A stretch of 35,663 nt of DNA, from the NCBI GenBank assembly GCA_934130545.1, contig CAKOYD010000009.1:1-35663 (forward strand), given 5' to 3'. This document shows positions 14,515 through 22,932 of this stretch, one piece after another. Position 1 is the first letter of the stretch. Each line of letters begins with the position of its first letter. The translations under genes were made by a program, and so were the position numbers. The stretch is from an uncultured Bacilli bacterium (GTDB lineage Bacteria > Bacillota_I > Bacilli_A > RF39 > UBA660). Below the pieces are notes generated by a model that saw only the letters and a list, made by a program, of their open reading frames with translations, was not told the origin of the DNA and did not search any database.

Positions 14515-16383
14515 ATGAAAACAAAACAATTTAAAGCTGAATCTAAGAAATTATTAGATTTAATGATTAATTCTATTTATACAAATAAAGAAATATTTTT
14601 AAGAGAACTTATCTCTAATGCTAGTGATGCTATTGATAAATTATATTATAAATCACTAACTGATGAAAATGTTAAACTAAATCATAAAGATTTTGAAATA
14701 ACAATTAAATTAGATAAGGATAATAGAACTCTTACTATTTCAGATAATGGTATTGGTATGACTGATACGGAGTTAGAAGATAATTTAGGTACTATTGCTA
14801 AGAGTGGTTCGCAAGTATTTAAAGAAACTGCTGATAAGAAGAAAGGTATTGATATTATTGGACAGTTTGGTGTTGGTTTCTACTCAGCATTTATGGTTAG
14901 TGATGAAGTAAAAGTATGCAGTCGTGCTTATGGTAGTGATAAAGCATATACTTGGACATCGACTGGTATAGATGGTTATAGTATTACTGAATCTTCTAAA
15001 GAAACACATGGTACTGATATTATTTTAAGGATTAAAGAAAATACTGAGGATGAAGATTATGATAAGTATTTAGAAGAATATACTATTAAGTCTTTAGTTA
15101 AGAAATATTCTGATTATATAACATATCCTATTAAGATGACTACTCATCATGAACATTATAATGAAGATGAAAAGAAAAATGAAGTTCATGAAGAAGTTGA
15201 AACATTAAATAGTATGATACCTATATGGAAGAAGAATAAGAATAGCGTTAAGGAAGAAGATTATGATAACTTCTATTGTGAAAAGTTCTCTGATTATGAG
15301 AAAGCTATGCGTACTATTCATATAAATGCTGAAGGTTTAGTTAGTTATAAAGGATTATTATTTATACCTAATCATGCTCCATATGATTATTATACTAAAG
15401 AATATGAAAAAGGTTTACAACTATATAGTAATGGAGTATTAATTACTGATAAGTGCAAAGAATTATTACCGGACTACTATAGTTTTGTTAAAGGTGTTAT
15501 TGATACTCCAGATCTAGAGTTAAATATTTCAAGGGAGACATTACAACAAACAAGAGTTTTAAAGACTATTGCTAAGAATGTTGAATCAAAGATTAAGAAA
15601 GAATTAGAAACAATGCTTAATGAAGATCGTGAAAAGTATGAACAATTCTTTAATAACTTTGGTATTCAATTAAAGTATGGTATATACAACAGTTATGGTA
15701 TGAATAAAGATAAATTACAAGATTTATTACTATTCTACTCTTCTAAAGAAAAGAAAATGGTTACTTTAAAAGAATATGTATCTAGACTTAGTGAAAGTGA
15801 TAAAAATATTTATTATATAACTGGTGAGACAGTAGATAAGATAGATATGATGCCTCAAGTAGAACAATTTAAAGATAAAGATATTGAAGTATTATATTTA
15901 ACTAGTTATTTTGATGAATTTGTATTTCAAGTATTAAATGAATATGAAGGTAAGAAATTTGTTAATGTATCTAGTGATAAAGCTGTATTGGAAGATGATA
16001 CTAAGTTAGAAGAAATGAATAAAGATGCTAAAGATATGTTTAGTTTAATGAAAGAATCATTAACTGATATTGCTGACATTAGATTTACTAGTAGACTTAA
16101 GAATCATCCAGTATGTTTAACTACTGAAGGTGAATTATCTACTAATATGGAGAAAACAATTAACTTAATGCCTGATACAGAAAAAGTAAATGCTAAATTA
16201 GTTCTTGAAATAAATGAAAACCATCCAATAGTAAATAAATTAAAAGAATTATATGCTAGTGATAAAGATGAGTTAAAAGAATATGCTAAAGTATTATATG
16301 CTCAGGCTAGATTAATCGAGGGTTTAAGTATTGAGAATCCAACAGAACTTTCTAATATGATATGTAATATACTTAGTAAATAA
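14515..16383 (+). CDS. htpG: molecular chaperone HtpG (Hsp90)
   Basis: A 622-residue ATP-dependent cytosolic chaperone. The GHKL ATP-binding domain shows LRELISNASDAIDK (Glu and Asn of motif I), TISDNGIGM (motif II, about residues 80-88) and GQFGVGFYSAF (about 118-128). The middle domain has the catalytic-loop SRETLQQTRVLK. The C-terminal dimerisation domain is complete. AAAGG lies upstream; ATG 14512 is an equally possible start and would add one Met. The CIRCE-like operator points to HrcA heat-shock control. Confidence 0.97.
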   Translation: MKTKQFKAESKKLLDLMINSIYTNKEIFLRELISNASDAIDKLYYKSLTDENVKLNHKDFEITIKLDKDNRTLTISDNGIGMTDTELEDNLGTIAKSGSQVFKETADKKKGIDIIGQFGVGFYSAFMVSDEVKVCSRAYGSDKAYTWTSTGIDGYSITESSKETHGTDIILRIKENTEDEDYDKYLEEYTIKSLVKKYSDYITYPIKMTTHHEHYNEDEKKNEVHEEVETLNSMIPIWKKNKNSVKEEDYDNFYCEKFSDYEKAMRTIHINAEGLVSYKGLLFIPNHAPYDYYTKEYEKGLQLYSNGVLITDKCKELLPDYYSFVKGVIDTPDLELNISRETLQQTRVLKTIAKNVESKIKKELETMLNEDREKYEQFFNNFGIQLKYGIYNSYGMNKDKLQDLLLFYSSKEKKMVTLKEYVSRLSESDKNIYYITGETVDKIDMMPQVEQFKDKDIEVLYLTSYFDEFVFQVLNEYEGKKFVNVSSDKAVLEDDTKLEEMNKDAKDMFSLMKESLTDIADIRFTSRLKNHPVCLTTEGELSTNMEKTINLMPDTEKVNAKLVLEINENHPIVNKLKELYASDKDELKEYAKVLYAQARLIEGLSIENPTELSNMICNILSK

Positions 16384-16390
16384 TAAGCAA

Positions 16391-16422
16391 AAGAGGTATC
16401 CCATAATGAGATATCTCTTTTT
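16391..16422. terminator. bidirectional terminator between htpG and the desulfurase
   Basis: AAAGAGGTATC and GATATCTCTTT form a stem with T runs possible on both strands. It serves htpG on the plus strand; the desulfurase stop codon overlaps its end. Confidence 0.8.
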
Positions 16423-17542
16423 ACATATTTAATTTATTATAAACTATATCAAATACTCTTAAGAATTCTTTTACTTCTTCAATAGTATTTAAATAAGAGA
16501 GACTAATTCTGACACTTTCCATAGATAATTCACGATCTTTAGTTAGAGCATATACCGAGTCAGATATTGTATTAGTAGAAGAACAAGCACTCTTAGTAGA
16601 TATAAATATATTATATTCTTCTAGGGCATGGACTAGTGTTTCGGGCTTTATACCATGAATACTAAAGTTAATTATATAACATAATGAGTTATTAGTACTA
16701 TTGATATGAATATTTTTATATTGTTTTAAACCATCGATAAGTACTTTATTTAATTCACTAACATATTTATAATTATCTGGTATATTAACATAGATTAAGT
16801 CTAGAGCTTTCATTAACGATACAATAAGGGGTAATGGTGGAGTGCCACTACGAAAGATGGTTGTTGATTTACCACCATGAATTAGAGGCTCTATCATAAT
16901 ATTTTCTTTCTTTACTAAAACACCAATGCCTTTTAAGCCAAAGAACTTATGGGCTGAAAAACTTGCCATATCAATATTAGTAAAGTCAACATCTATTTTA
17001 CCAATGGCTTGAGTACAATCAACATGAAAATAACACTTTGGATAATTTTTAACTATCTCCCCTATTTCTTTTATTGGTTGCATAAGTCCTATTTCACTAT
17101 CAACCGCACAAATACTTACTAATACGGTATCATCACGTAATAAAGATTTTAAATTATCAAGGTCAACTAAACCGTCATCCGTAATCTTAACATAATCTAT
17201 TTCATAACCATGTTTAGCTAAATATTTTAATGGCTCGCTAATAGAAGAATGCTCTAACATTGTAGTAATAATATGATGACCTCTATTGTCATACTTACCG
17301 CATACTCCTTTAATGGCTAAGTTATTGGATTCACTAGCTCCCGAAGTATAGATTATTTCATTTGGTTTAACTCCTAATATTTTAGCAATCCTTTTAGTAG
17401 CATATTCTTCTAAGTTTTTAGATTTTACTCCCAGACTATGGATAGAATTAGAATTACCGGGGTATTCTAGGCAAACCCTATCAAAAACATTTAATATTCG
17501 CTCATCTACAGGTGTAGTAGCGGAATTATCAAAATATATCAT
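16421..17542 (-). CDS. cysteine desulfurase, NifS/IscS-like
   Basis: A 373-residue pyridoxal-phosphate enzyme releasing sulfur from cysteine for Fe-S clusters, thiamine or tRNA thiolation. It shows YFDNSATTPVDERIL at the start, EHSS (His stacking on PLP), HVDCTQAIGK, the PLP Lys in SAHKFFGLKGIG (about residue 201) and the catalytic Cys in STKSACSS (about residue 318). The usual VNNE(T/I)G reads AVDSEIG, a change near the cofactor. No partner (IscU/SufU or ThiI) is adjacent. In Bacilli such genes often feed ThiI or MnmA; which one cannot be told here. Confidence 0.92.
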   Translation of the reverse strand: MIYFDNSATTPVDERILNVFDRVCLEYPGNSNSIHSLGVKSKNLEEYATKRIAKILGVKPNEIIYTSGASESNNLAIKGVCGKYDNRGHHIITTMLEHSSISEPLKYLAKHGYEIDYVKITDDGLVDLDNLKSLLRDDTVLVSICAVDSEIGLMQPIKEIGEIVKNYPKCYFHVDCTQAIGKIDVDFTNIDMASFSAHKFFGLKGIGVLVKKENIMIEPLIHGGKSTTIFRSGTPPLPLIVSLMKALDLIYVNIPDNYKYVSELNKVLIDGLKQYKNIHINSTNNSLCYIINFSIHGIKPETLVHALEEYNIFISTKSACSSTNTISDSVYALTKDRELSMESVRISLSYLNTIEEVKEFLRVFDIVYNKLNM

Positions 17543-17596
17543 CTCTTACATCACCACCATCATTTTATCAAAAATAAGAAAAAAAATCTAGATAAA

Positions 17597-17625
17597 TTGA
17601 CTTAATAATAACTTTATGTTAGTAT
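17597..17625 (+). promoter_or_regulatory. promoter of the transglutaminase-like gene
   Basis: TTGACT (17597-17602), a 17-base spacer and TAGTAT (17620-17625). AGAGGA follows, just before the ATG. Confidence 0.65.
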
Positions 17626-17652
17626 ATCTAACTAGAAAAAGAGGAATGGAAT

Positions 17653-18654
17653 ATGAATATAGTAGAATCATTGACTAGATTAAGTAAAGAAGAACAAAAA
17701 AATTATATACTTGGGCAGTTATTAACGATGAATGGTGAAGGAAGAAAAAAGTTTATAGAAAGTATTGTTGATAATAATTTATTAGAACTTGCTAGAGAGC
17801 AATACAAACGAGTAGAACTTGTTGAAGCATTACGAAAAAATGGCATTGAGAGTAGTATTGTTAATAGTCTTGTATACCCTAATTATTTATCCATATTGAA
17901 AAACTACAAGAATTTAGCTGATGAACTATTATTAGTTAATCCAATAGAATTATCTATTCTATTCTCTTATTTATTATGGGAAGGATACTTTTCTAAAAAC
18001 AAATGTAATGTATATAAAAATGATAACTTACTATTACCGTGTCATTTATATCCTTATACTATTATGGATGGTTGGGGAGTATGTTTGAATCATAGTGTTA
18101 TGTTAGCAGACTATTTAAATATGTGTGGTGTGAAGGCTGCATCATTAAATTCTGGTATGAAACAGCATAATATACATCGTATTTATACACCTCCTATTGA
18201 AAGAATAAATCTTGAACCAAAAAAGAAATTTACATTAACATCCCTATTTACTAAAAGACAGACAAGTAATGGTAACCATGTTTTTACATTAATTAAAGAA
18301 GATGAATATTTTTATATATATGATACTACTAATTTAGCAGTATTTGAGGTAAAAGGTTCTACAAAAGCTAAGTGCATAGTTGCCAACACTTATGCAACTT
18401 TATACCCTATTCCAAGTTATGAACTAATAGATAATGATATATCATACAAAATTCTAAATGATTTTATAACAACAAGTGATTTTAGAGAATGCCCTTATCA
18501 AGTAGATTATTTTAAGTTTATTACAGAACGATCACTAGAAACAATTATGAATAACTTAGGTTTAGTAAATGACTGCTACGATGAAAGCCATGAAGATATT
18601 GCTAAAATAGCAAGATATGTTAAAGAAAGAAAAGTAAGACTTCCTAGATTTTAA
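17653..18654 (+). CDS. transglutaminase-like cysteine protein of unknown role
   Basis: A 333-residue cytosolic protein with no signal peptide or membrane helix. It has a plausible transglutaminase/papain-like catalytic set: Cys in GWGVCLNHSVMLADYLNMCGV (about residue 146), His in NGNHVFTLIKED (about residue 213) and Asp in FYIYDTTNLAVF (about residue 226). Order and spacing fit the Cys-His-Asp triad of the transglutaminase-like superfamily. The N-terminal 100 residues are helical and not recognised. It is monocistronic. It might be a peptidase, deamidase or cross-linking enzyme; substrate and pathway are unknown. Confidence 0.75.
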   Translation: MNIVESLTRLSKEEQKNYILGQLLTMNGEGRKKFIESIVDNNLLELAREQYKRVELVEALRKNGIESSIVNSLVYPNYLSILKNYKNLADELLLVNPIELSILFSYLLWEGYFSKNKCNVYKNDNLLLPCHLYPYTIMDGWGVCLNHSVMLADYLNMCGVKAASLNSGMKQHNIHRIYTPPIERINLEPKKKFTLTSLFTKRQTSNGNHVFTLIKEDEYFYIYDTTNLAVFEVKGSTKAKCIVANTYATLYPIPSYELIDNDISYKILNDFITTSDFRECPYQVDYFKFITERSLETIMNNLGLVNDCYDESHEDIAKIARYVKERKVRLPRF

Positions 18655-18675
18655 TGAGGAGTTTTACTTTTTTGT
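18633..18675 (+). terminator. terminator of the transglutaminase-like gene
   Basis: AGTAAGACTTCCT pairs, with small mismatches, with AGGAGTTTTACT, followed by seven T. The left arm lies in the last codons. Confidence 0.72.
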
Positions 18676-18679
18676 ATGA

Positions 18680-18717
18680 AAAAGGCCTAGGGCTTCTAAA
18701 GTTTCCTAGGCATTTTT
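18680..18717. terminator. bidirectional hairpin with GCCTAGG arms
   Basis: GCCTAGG (18685-18691) and CCTAGGC (18705-18711) are perfectly complementary, with an A run before and a T run after. It marks the end of the core region and the start of the scarred accessory stretch. Confidence 0.65.
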
Positions 18718-18769
18718 CAACAATATTATATGCTGAGTTTTTTTTATTTGTGCATTATAATATTCACTA

Positions 18770-18877
18770 TTAAATCCCATCACCTTCAATTTTAATTACG
18801 TGAAATTTCACAGAATTAAAATTTCCGTTATTAATTTGTTCCCACAAACCATAATAATCATCTGTAATTTCATTAAC
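18770..18877 (-). pseudogene. KilA-N-like phage protein fragment
   Basis: A start-less fragment of 35 codons containing NEITDDYYGLWEQINNGNFN and then VKFHVIKIEGDGI. It resembles the DYxxLWE...NPNFKPVEFD(G)...NEAG region of KilA-N domain phage/plasmid proteins. The frame upstream is closed by a stop and nothing in frame follows. The rest of 18655-19050 holds three terminator-like hairpins and no other gene that I can support. Confidence 0.5.
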
Positions 18878-18905
18878 TTTTTACTTTCATTTCAATTACT
18901 TTAAG

Positions 18906-18934
18906 CAAAAAAACTAACCTATTACTAGATTAGT
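18906..18934 (-). terminator. minus-strand terminator
   Basis: Minus strand ACTAATC, an eight-base loop, GGTTAGT, seven T. It lies about 115 bases past the HD-CYTH stop and probably ends that operon. Confidence 0.7.
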
Positions 18935-19050
18935 CATTACCTATACATGGTACGGACAAATAGTATATCCGAAACTTTAGGAATAGTTGATAAACAACTA
19001 ATCACTAAATACATTTTACCATATATATAATTTATTTCAATAGTTTTAAT

Positions 19051-21174
19051 TTATTTTTGAGGGTTTTGTAATCTTTTAATTAAGATTTCAGCACCAGAAA
19101 TTGAACCATTATTAAGTGAAGATGATTGTTCCTCTGCAAATTGTTGTTGTTCTAAATAATTGTGTAACTGTAATGTACGATTTATGCCTCTTTCATATTT
19201 GCTTTGTTTATTAACTTCTAAATTACTAAAAGCAGATGTTATAAAATCATGTATTTCATTAAGTATAATTCTATTGTTAAGTTCTCCAATAGCTTCAATT
19301 TCAATCATCCTGTCAGTTGCAGAAATTTCATTTAATGTATGATTAGTGTATATACTATTATCAAATGATAAACATACTTGAACTCCATTTTTATCTAATA
19401 CAATATCTTTTCTTTTTGTACGAGAATTTAAAATAGGAAATTTTAATATGTCATCAAAATTAACCGTTACCCCTGAATCAACCATCTTTTGCATAAATGT
19501 TTCAATACTATCATCTGATAAAGTTTCTTCAATTTCACTTCTTGATGAATAAACTTCACCTTTTTTTAGTGGCATTTTGCAAGTGGCTTTTATCTTTTCT
19601 TTACCTTTTTGTTCAATCTTTCTTATTCGTAATGAACCACCATTTTTATATAAATCTAAATTTCTTGTATCATAGTATTCATCATTATTTTCTTTTTCTG
19701 TTACTGAAACAACTCTAAATCCATTAGATGTAAATATTGAAATTATTCGATTTAGCAAAGTTTCTTGATCTAATGATTTTTCTTCATTAGGATTTTTGTT
19801 AATAATATATTTTAGTTCAAATTCTTCAGGTTTTTTATTTAATTCCTCAATCATTTTTCTTACCTCACTTTCATATTTTCTAAATTCTATATCACTTAAA
19901 CCAAGCTCCAACCTCAACAATTGAGGATTAAAGAAAACATATGTATCTTCTAATATTTCTTGTGGTCTTATTAAATTAGTACATTCTGTTAAATCCATAA
20001 TTCTGTTTCCATTTTGAATATTTAATTTTTGTTCTTTTTTATATAGTTTTGTTTTAGTTCCAATACTAATTATCGATAGTGTATTATCTAAATCAATTTC
20101 ACCAAATATCTCTCTTAATTTTGTTTTAATTTTGTTTATTGAAATATCATTTTTTATTAAAATATAATCTTTTATATTATCAAAATTACATAAGTAAGCC
20201 ATAATAGAATCTAAATTTGAATCAGATAATAATTTAAAAGAAACCTTAAAATCTTCATCTTTCATTTTCAAAAAATCATTCAAATTATTTACTCTTGGAT
20301 CAGTAGTCAATATTTTAAAACTTGATGAAACAGGCATAGTGTGTAATTTCATAGTATTTCTATATCGCTCAATTATTTTTTCATAAATATAATCACCTAA
20401 AACAGAAACTGGACTTAAATATACATCTCTGTACATTTGATATCTTTGTAACAATACATTTTCTATGCTTGCAAGTCCTTTTCTATCAATTAGTAATTCA
20501 TATTCTTGATTGTTATTTACGACTACATTCACACTCGAAATAATTCTTTTTAAATCTATTGCAGAAGATATTCCAACATAATGTGCATCACGAATCAAAT
20601 AATCAATTCTATCTGCATCTAATTGATAGGAAACTAAATTATTAAGTAATTTTGTAAAACTATCTTTTCCTAATTCTTGACTATCATTAATTTCTGCTAT
20701 AAAACTAGCAATTTTTTTAACTTTTTTCTTTCCAAAGAAATTTGTTATTACTTTGTTTACTTCTGTATCGCCAAGTAAAATATCTGTAGTTCGTTTCTCA
20801 TGTGAGTAATTAGTTACTAGTTCCAATGAATGAGAAAATGGGCCATGTCCTATATCGTGTAAAAGCATAGAATATAGTGCAATATCTTTATCATCTTCAC
20901 TAAGTTTTATATTAAAATTTTTCAAAATTTCTTCCAATCTTTTTAAAAATAAAGACATTACATAAAAAGCTCCAACACTATGACTTAATCTATCGTTATT
21001 CTCAAGTTCTTTAAATTCTAATTGTGAAAAGCCATTTTGAGAAATTCCTGATAGTCTTTGCATTTCTTTTGTTAAAACTATATCAGAAAAAGGATAAGGT
21101 ACAACTATTTTCCCATAAATTGGGTCATCTACTATTAATGAATCATTTTTATCTTTACTATATATAAATGCCAT
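19051..21174 (-). CDS. HD-CYTH fusion: dNTPase domain plus triphosphate-tunnel domain
   Basis: A 707-residue cytosolic protein with two catalytic-type domains. Residues about 15-430 are a SAMHD1/YwfO-like HD phosphohydrolase: RLSHSVGAF (His65), LLHDIGHGPFSH (His106, Asp107, His115) and YQLDADRIDYLIRDAHYVG (Asp186/188), so the metal site is complete. Residues about 450-680 are a CYTH domain: ExExK as E451-F-E453-L-K455, SLRIRK, KATCKM, SRSEIEE, TKRKD, SFDNS, IEIEAIG and QSKYERG, i.e. the basic and acidic residues lining a triphosphate tunnel. HD enzymes of this type cut dNTPs into nucleoside and inorganic triphosphate, and CYTH enzymes bind or hydrolyse triphosphates, so a coupled reaction is plausible. 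The SD GGAGG forms the last codons of the upstream XRE-CYTH gene. An antiviral role is inferred. Confidence 0.88.
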   Translation of the reverse strand: MAFIYSKDKNDSLIVDDPIYGKIVVPYPFSDIVLTKEMQRLSGISQNGFSQLEFKELENNDRLSHSVGAFYVMSLFLKRLEEILKNFNIKLSEDDKDIALYSMLLHDIGHGPFSHSLELVTNYSHEKRTTDILLGDTEVNKVITNFFGKKKVKKIASFIAEINDSQELGKDSFTKLLNNLVSYQLDADRIDYLIRDAHYVGISSAIDLKRIISSVNVVVNNNQEYELLIDRKGLASIENVLLQRYQMYRDVYLSPVSVLGDYIYEKIIERYRNTMKLHTMPVSSSFKILTTDPRVNNLNDFLKMKDEDFKVSFKLLSDSNLDSIMAYLCNFDNIKDYILIKNDISINKIKTKLREIFGEIDLDNTLSIISIGTKTKLYKKEQKLNIQNGNRIMDLTECTNLIRPQEILEDTYVFFNPQLLRLELGLSDIEFRKYESEVRKMIEELNKKPEEFELKYIINKNPNEEKSLDQETLLNRIISIFTSNGFRVVSVTEKENNDEYYDTRNLDLYKNGGSLRIRKIEQKGKEKIKATCKMPLKKGEVYSSRSEIEETLSDDSIETFMQKMVDSGVTVNFDDILKFPILNSRTKRKDIVLDKNGVQVCLSFDNSIYTNHTLNEISATDRMIEIEAIGELNNRIILNEIHDFITSAFSNLEVNKQSKYERGINRTLQLHNYLEQQQFAEEQSSSLNNGSISGAEILIKRLQNPQK

Positions 21175-21176
21175 TT

Positions 21177-21920
21177 TTAACCTCCTATTAATTGTTTGCT
21201 TATCATAAGTTGTGGATATCTTTTTTGTTCTATATTATTTAGATTTAACCCTAAATTTCTACTGTTCTTTAACAGATTATCATATTCTTCAAAGTAATCA
21301 TTTATAGTTCCCTTTACTTCAATTTCAATAAAATATCCTAAATTATCGACTTTATCTAAAGAAACTTCATATTTATCTTGATAAGAATAAATCATTCTTT
21401 CTTTTTTTACCTCAGTGATTTTCTTTAAACCAATAAAATCAAATATTTTCATCATATTATTACTATTATCAATTTCAACTTCATATTCTTCATAGTACAT
21501 ATTGTTATTATAAGTTTTGTAAGTTAATATTTTTTTATTACCACTCAATCTAATTCTTAGTAACTTATTAATCTCATCACCTAAATAATCTGATTGATAA
21601 TATATATCTTGTTGATTACTTTGTAATAAAAATTTGCCTATTAATTTCATCATTTTGTTCAAGTTTTCATATTCTTCTTTGGTTAATTTAATTTTAATTT
21701 CCATTTCAATGTTGTCTTTGAAATTATCGCCATATAATAAATAACTAGCACTACATTCTAATATTTCAGATAACTTAATAATCATTTCTAAACTTGGTTC
21801 AGTTCTATTTGATTCCCAGCTCGAAATAGTTTTGTCTGTTACATATAGTTTCGAAGCTAATTCTTTTTGAGTAATGTTTTTACTTTGTCGGAGTTTACTA
21901 ATTCTTTCACCATAATTCAT
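21177..21920 (-). CDS. XRE helix-turn-helix protein fused to a CYTH domain
   Basis: A 247-residue protein. Residues 1-60 are an XRE/Cro-type HTH (ERISKLRQSKNITQKELASK, ...TDKTISSWESNRTEPSLEMI). Residues about 70-240 are a CYTH domain: IEMEIKIKL (E72, E74, K76 of ExExK), LLRIRL (R122/R124), LTYKTY, EEYEVEID, KKERMIY, SLDKVD, YFIEIEVKG and QKRYPQL. The CYTH residues look intact, so it could bind triphosphate compounds and pass the signal to DNA binding. It is translated just ahead of HD-CYTH (2-base gap). GGGAGG and TAAGGT lie before its ATG, with TATAAT at 21944-21949. It probably represses its own operon through the inverted repeat at 21973-21987. Confidence 0.87.
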   Translation of the reverse strand: MNYGERISKLRQSKNITQKELASKLYVTDKTISSWESNRTEPSLEMIIKLSEILECSASYLLYGDNFKDNIEMEIKIKLTKEEYENLNKMMKLIGKFLLQSNQQDIYYQSDYLGDEINKLLRIRLSGNKKILTYKTYNNNMYYEEYEVEIDNSNNMMKIFDFIGLKKITEVKKERMIYSYQDKYEVSLDKVDNLGYFIEIEVKGTINDYFEEYDNLLKNSRNLGLNLNNIEQKRYPQLMISKQLIGG

Positions 21921-21972
21921 ACCTTAATTCCTCCCTCAATTAAATTATAACATAATTACCATACTTTTTTTC

Positions 21973-21987
21973 TCTACATTTTGTAGA
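21973..21987. promoter_or_regulatory. inverted repeat, putative operator of the XRE-CYTH operon
   Basis: TCTACA-TTT-TGTAGA, perfect six-base arms, 24 bases upstream of the -10 TATAAT (21944-21949) and overlapping the place of the -35, for which no good hexamer is visible. This is the expected position for XRE protein binding, either as repressor or as activator at a poor -35. Confidence 0.5.
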
Positions 21988-22001
21988 AATACTAATCTTA
22001 T

Positions 22002-22544
22002 TTATCTCTCAAAATCATCTTTTTCCTTGCTTAAATCCAATTCTTTGATATCTTCATCATTTAGAACATTATCTTCATACATATCATTAACAACATCAAT
22101 ATATTTATCATCTTTATCATACCAACTATGAAGTTTGCTATGTAAGAAAAATACTAGTTTGTTAAATTTATCTTTCCAATATTCAAGAGTATTTTGCATA
22201 CCTTTTATTTTGAATTTTAAGAATGATATTTCATTATCTTTCTCTTTAATCGTATTATTTAAAGTTTTAACTCTTAGATTAAGTGCTTCATTATTTTCAG
22301 TAACAGTTTTAATCTTATTAGTTAAATTTTCAATAAAGACTTCATTAGAATAGTTAAATATTAAGAAAGTTTTATCTTTTATAATAATTCTATTAGTTTC
22401 AATATAAGTTAAATTAGTTCGATCTATTTTTCTTATATTACCATTAATAATTTTAGGTGTAGTTTTTGCAAACTCACATATTAGTTCTATTTTCTTTCTT
22501 AACGATTCTTCAATAGGTAATTCTTCTTTAATAATATTTACCAC
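22002..22544 (-). pseudogene. coiled-coil protein, probable relaxase C-terminal remnant
   Basis: 180 residues: a short N-terminal stretch, a coiled coil (about 65-115: NLTNKIKTVTENNEALNLRV and onwards) and a tail with WYDKDDKYIDVVNDMYEDN and an acidic end. The coiled coil plus this tail resembles the C-terminus of MobV/Pre plasmid-mobilisation proteins, whose N-terminal catalytic part is absent. The frame is open for only seven codons upstream of the GTG. No good ribosome site is visible and a terminator lies just beyond, so it looks 5'-truncated. It could instead be a small intact protein; the family call is tentative. Confidence 0.45.
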
Positions 22545-22587
22545 AAGATCTACATTCTTTCTTTTTTAGGATGTTTTTTGTAAACAC

Positions 22588-22613
22588 AAAAAAACTAATC
22601 CTTTCGGATTAGT
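22588..22613 (-). terminator. terminator behind the tRNA-Leu 3' half
   Basis: Minus strand ACTAATCC, loop GAAA, GGATTAGT, seven T. It is very strong and was presumably the terminator of the interrupted tRNA-Leu gene. Confidence 0.88.
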
Positions 22614-22657
22614 CGTATATCAAGCTCTAACTATAAAAGTTCGAGCAGATTTCCTCT

Positions 22658-22712
22658 TGGTACCAGTCAAGGGACTTGAACCCTCACACCATTACTGATA
22701 ATAGATTTTGAG
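22658..22712 (-). repeat. tRNA-Leu(CAA) 3' half: element attachment site
   Basis: Reads (minus) CTCAAAATCTAT, a variable arm, T arm GAGGGTTCAAGTCCCTT, acceptor GACTGGT, A, CCA. This is a tRNA-Leu(CAA) from the anticodon loop to the 3' end. The bases before CTCAAAA are TAATT, not the ATAGA needed to pair the anticodon stem, so the tRNA is cut exactly at the anticodon loop. The chromosome lies at lower coordinates and the element at higher ones. The 5' half, expected to begin ACCAGTC, is not in the window. Confidence 0.78.
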
Positions 22713-22793
22713 AATTATAATAGTGATTTTGAAATCAACTGATTTTAACTCAAATTCCGTTATAAATACTGTGTTTTCGTTTCAATTCGTATC

Positions 22794-22902
22794 ATTTCAA
22801 AACAATTAATAATATATGTCTTTTTGAAATGAAATGATATAATTCCCACAGGTACCCCACAAATTGAAAAACCAAATTCTATTTGTGGGATTTTTCCCAC
22901 AA
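22794..22902. repeat. clustered repeats, probable integrase arm sites
   Basis: Four copies of CCCACA or its complement (22845-22850, 22856-22861, 22884-22889 inverted, 22896-22901) and an inverted pair ATTTCAAAA (22794-22802)/TTTTGAAAT (22822-22830). TTGTGGG-ATTTTT-CCCACAA makes a perfect hairpin. The position between att core and integrase fits arm-type binding sites. The hairpin could also terminate the int-tRNA transcript. Confidence 0.5.
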
Positions 22903-22932
22903 TAGGTATTTTTCATATTTTTTCAAAATAAT

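Noticed and set aside
16421..17542. Cysteine desulfurase as a pseudo-enzyme because of AVDSEIG
   Set aside because: The PLP lysine, the catalytic cysteine loop and the PLP histidine are intact, so the change is noted but does not show loss of function.
18940..19010. Second tRNA remnant or att site next to the CYTH operon
   Set aside because: The CGTACCA end looked suggestive on the minus strand, but no T arm or acceptor pairing can be drawn.
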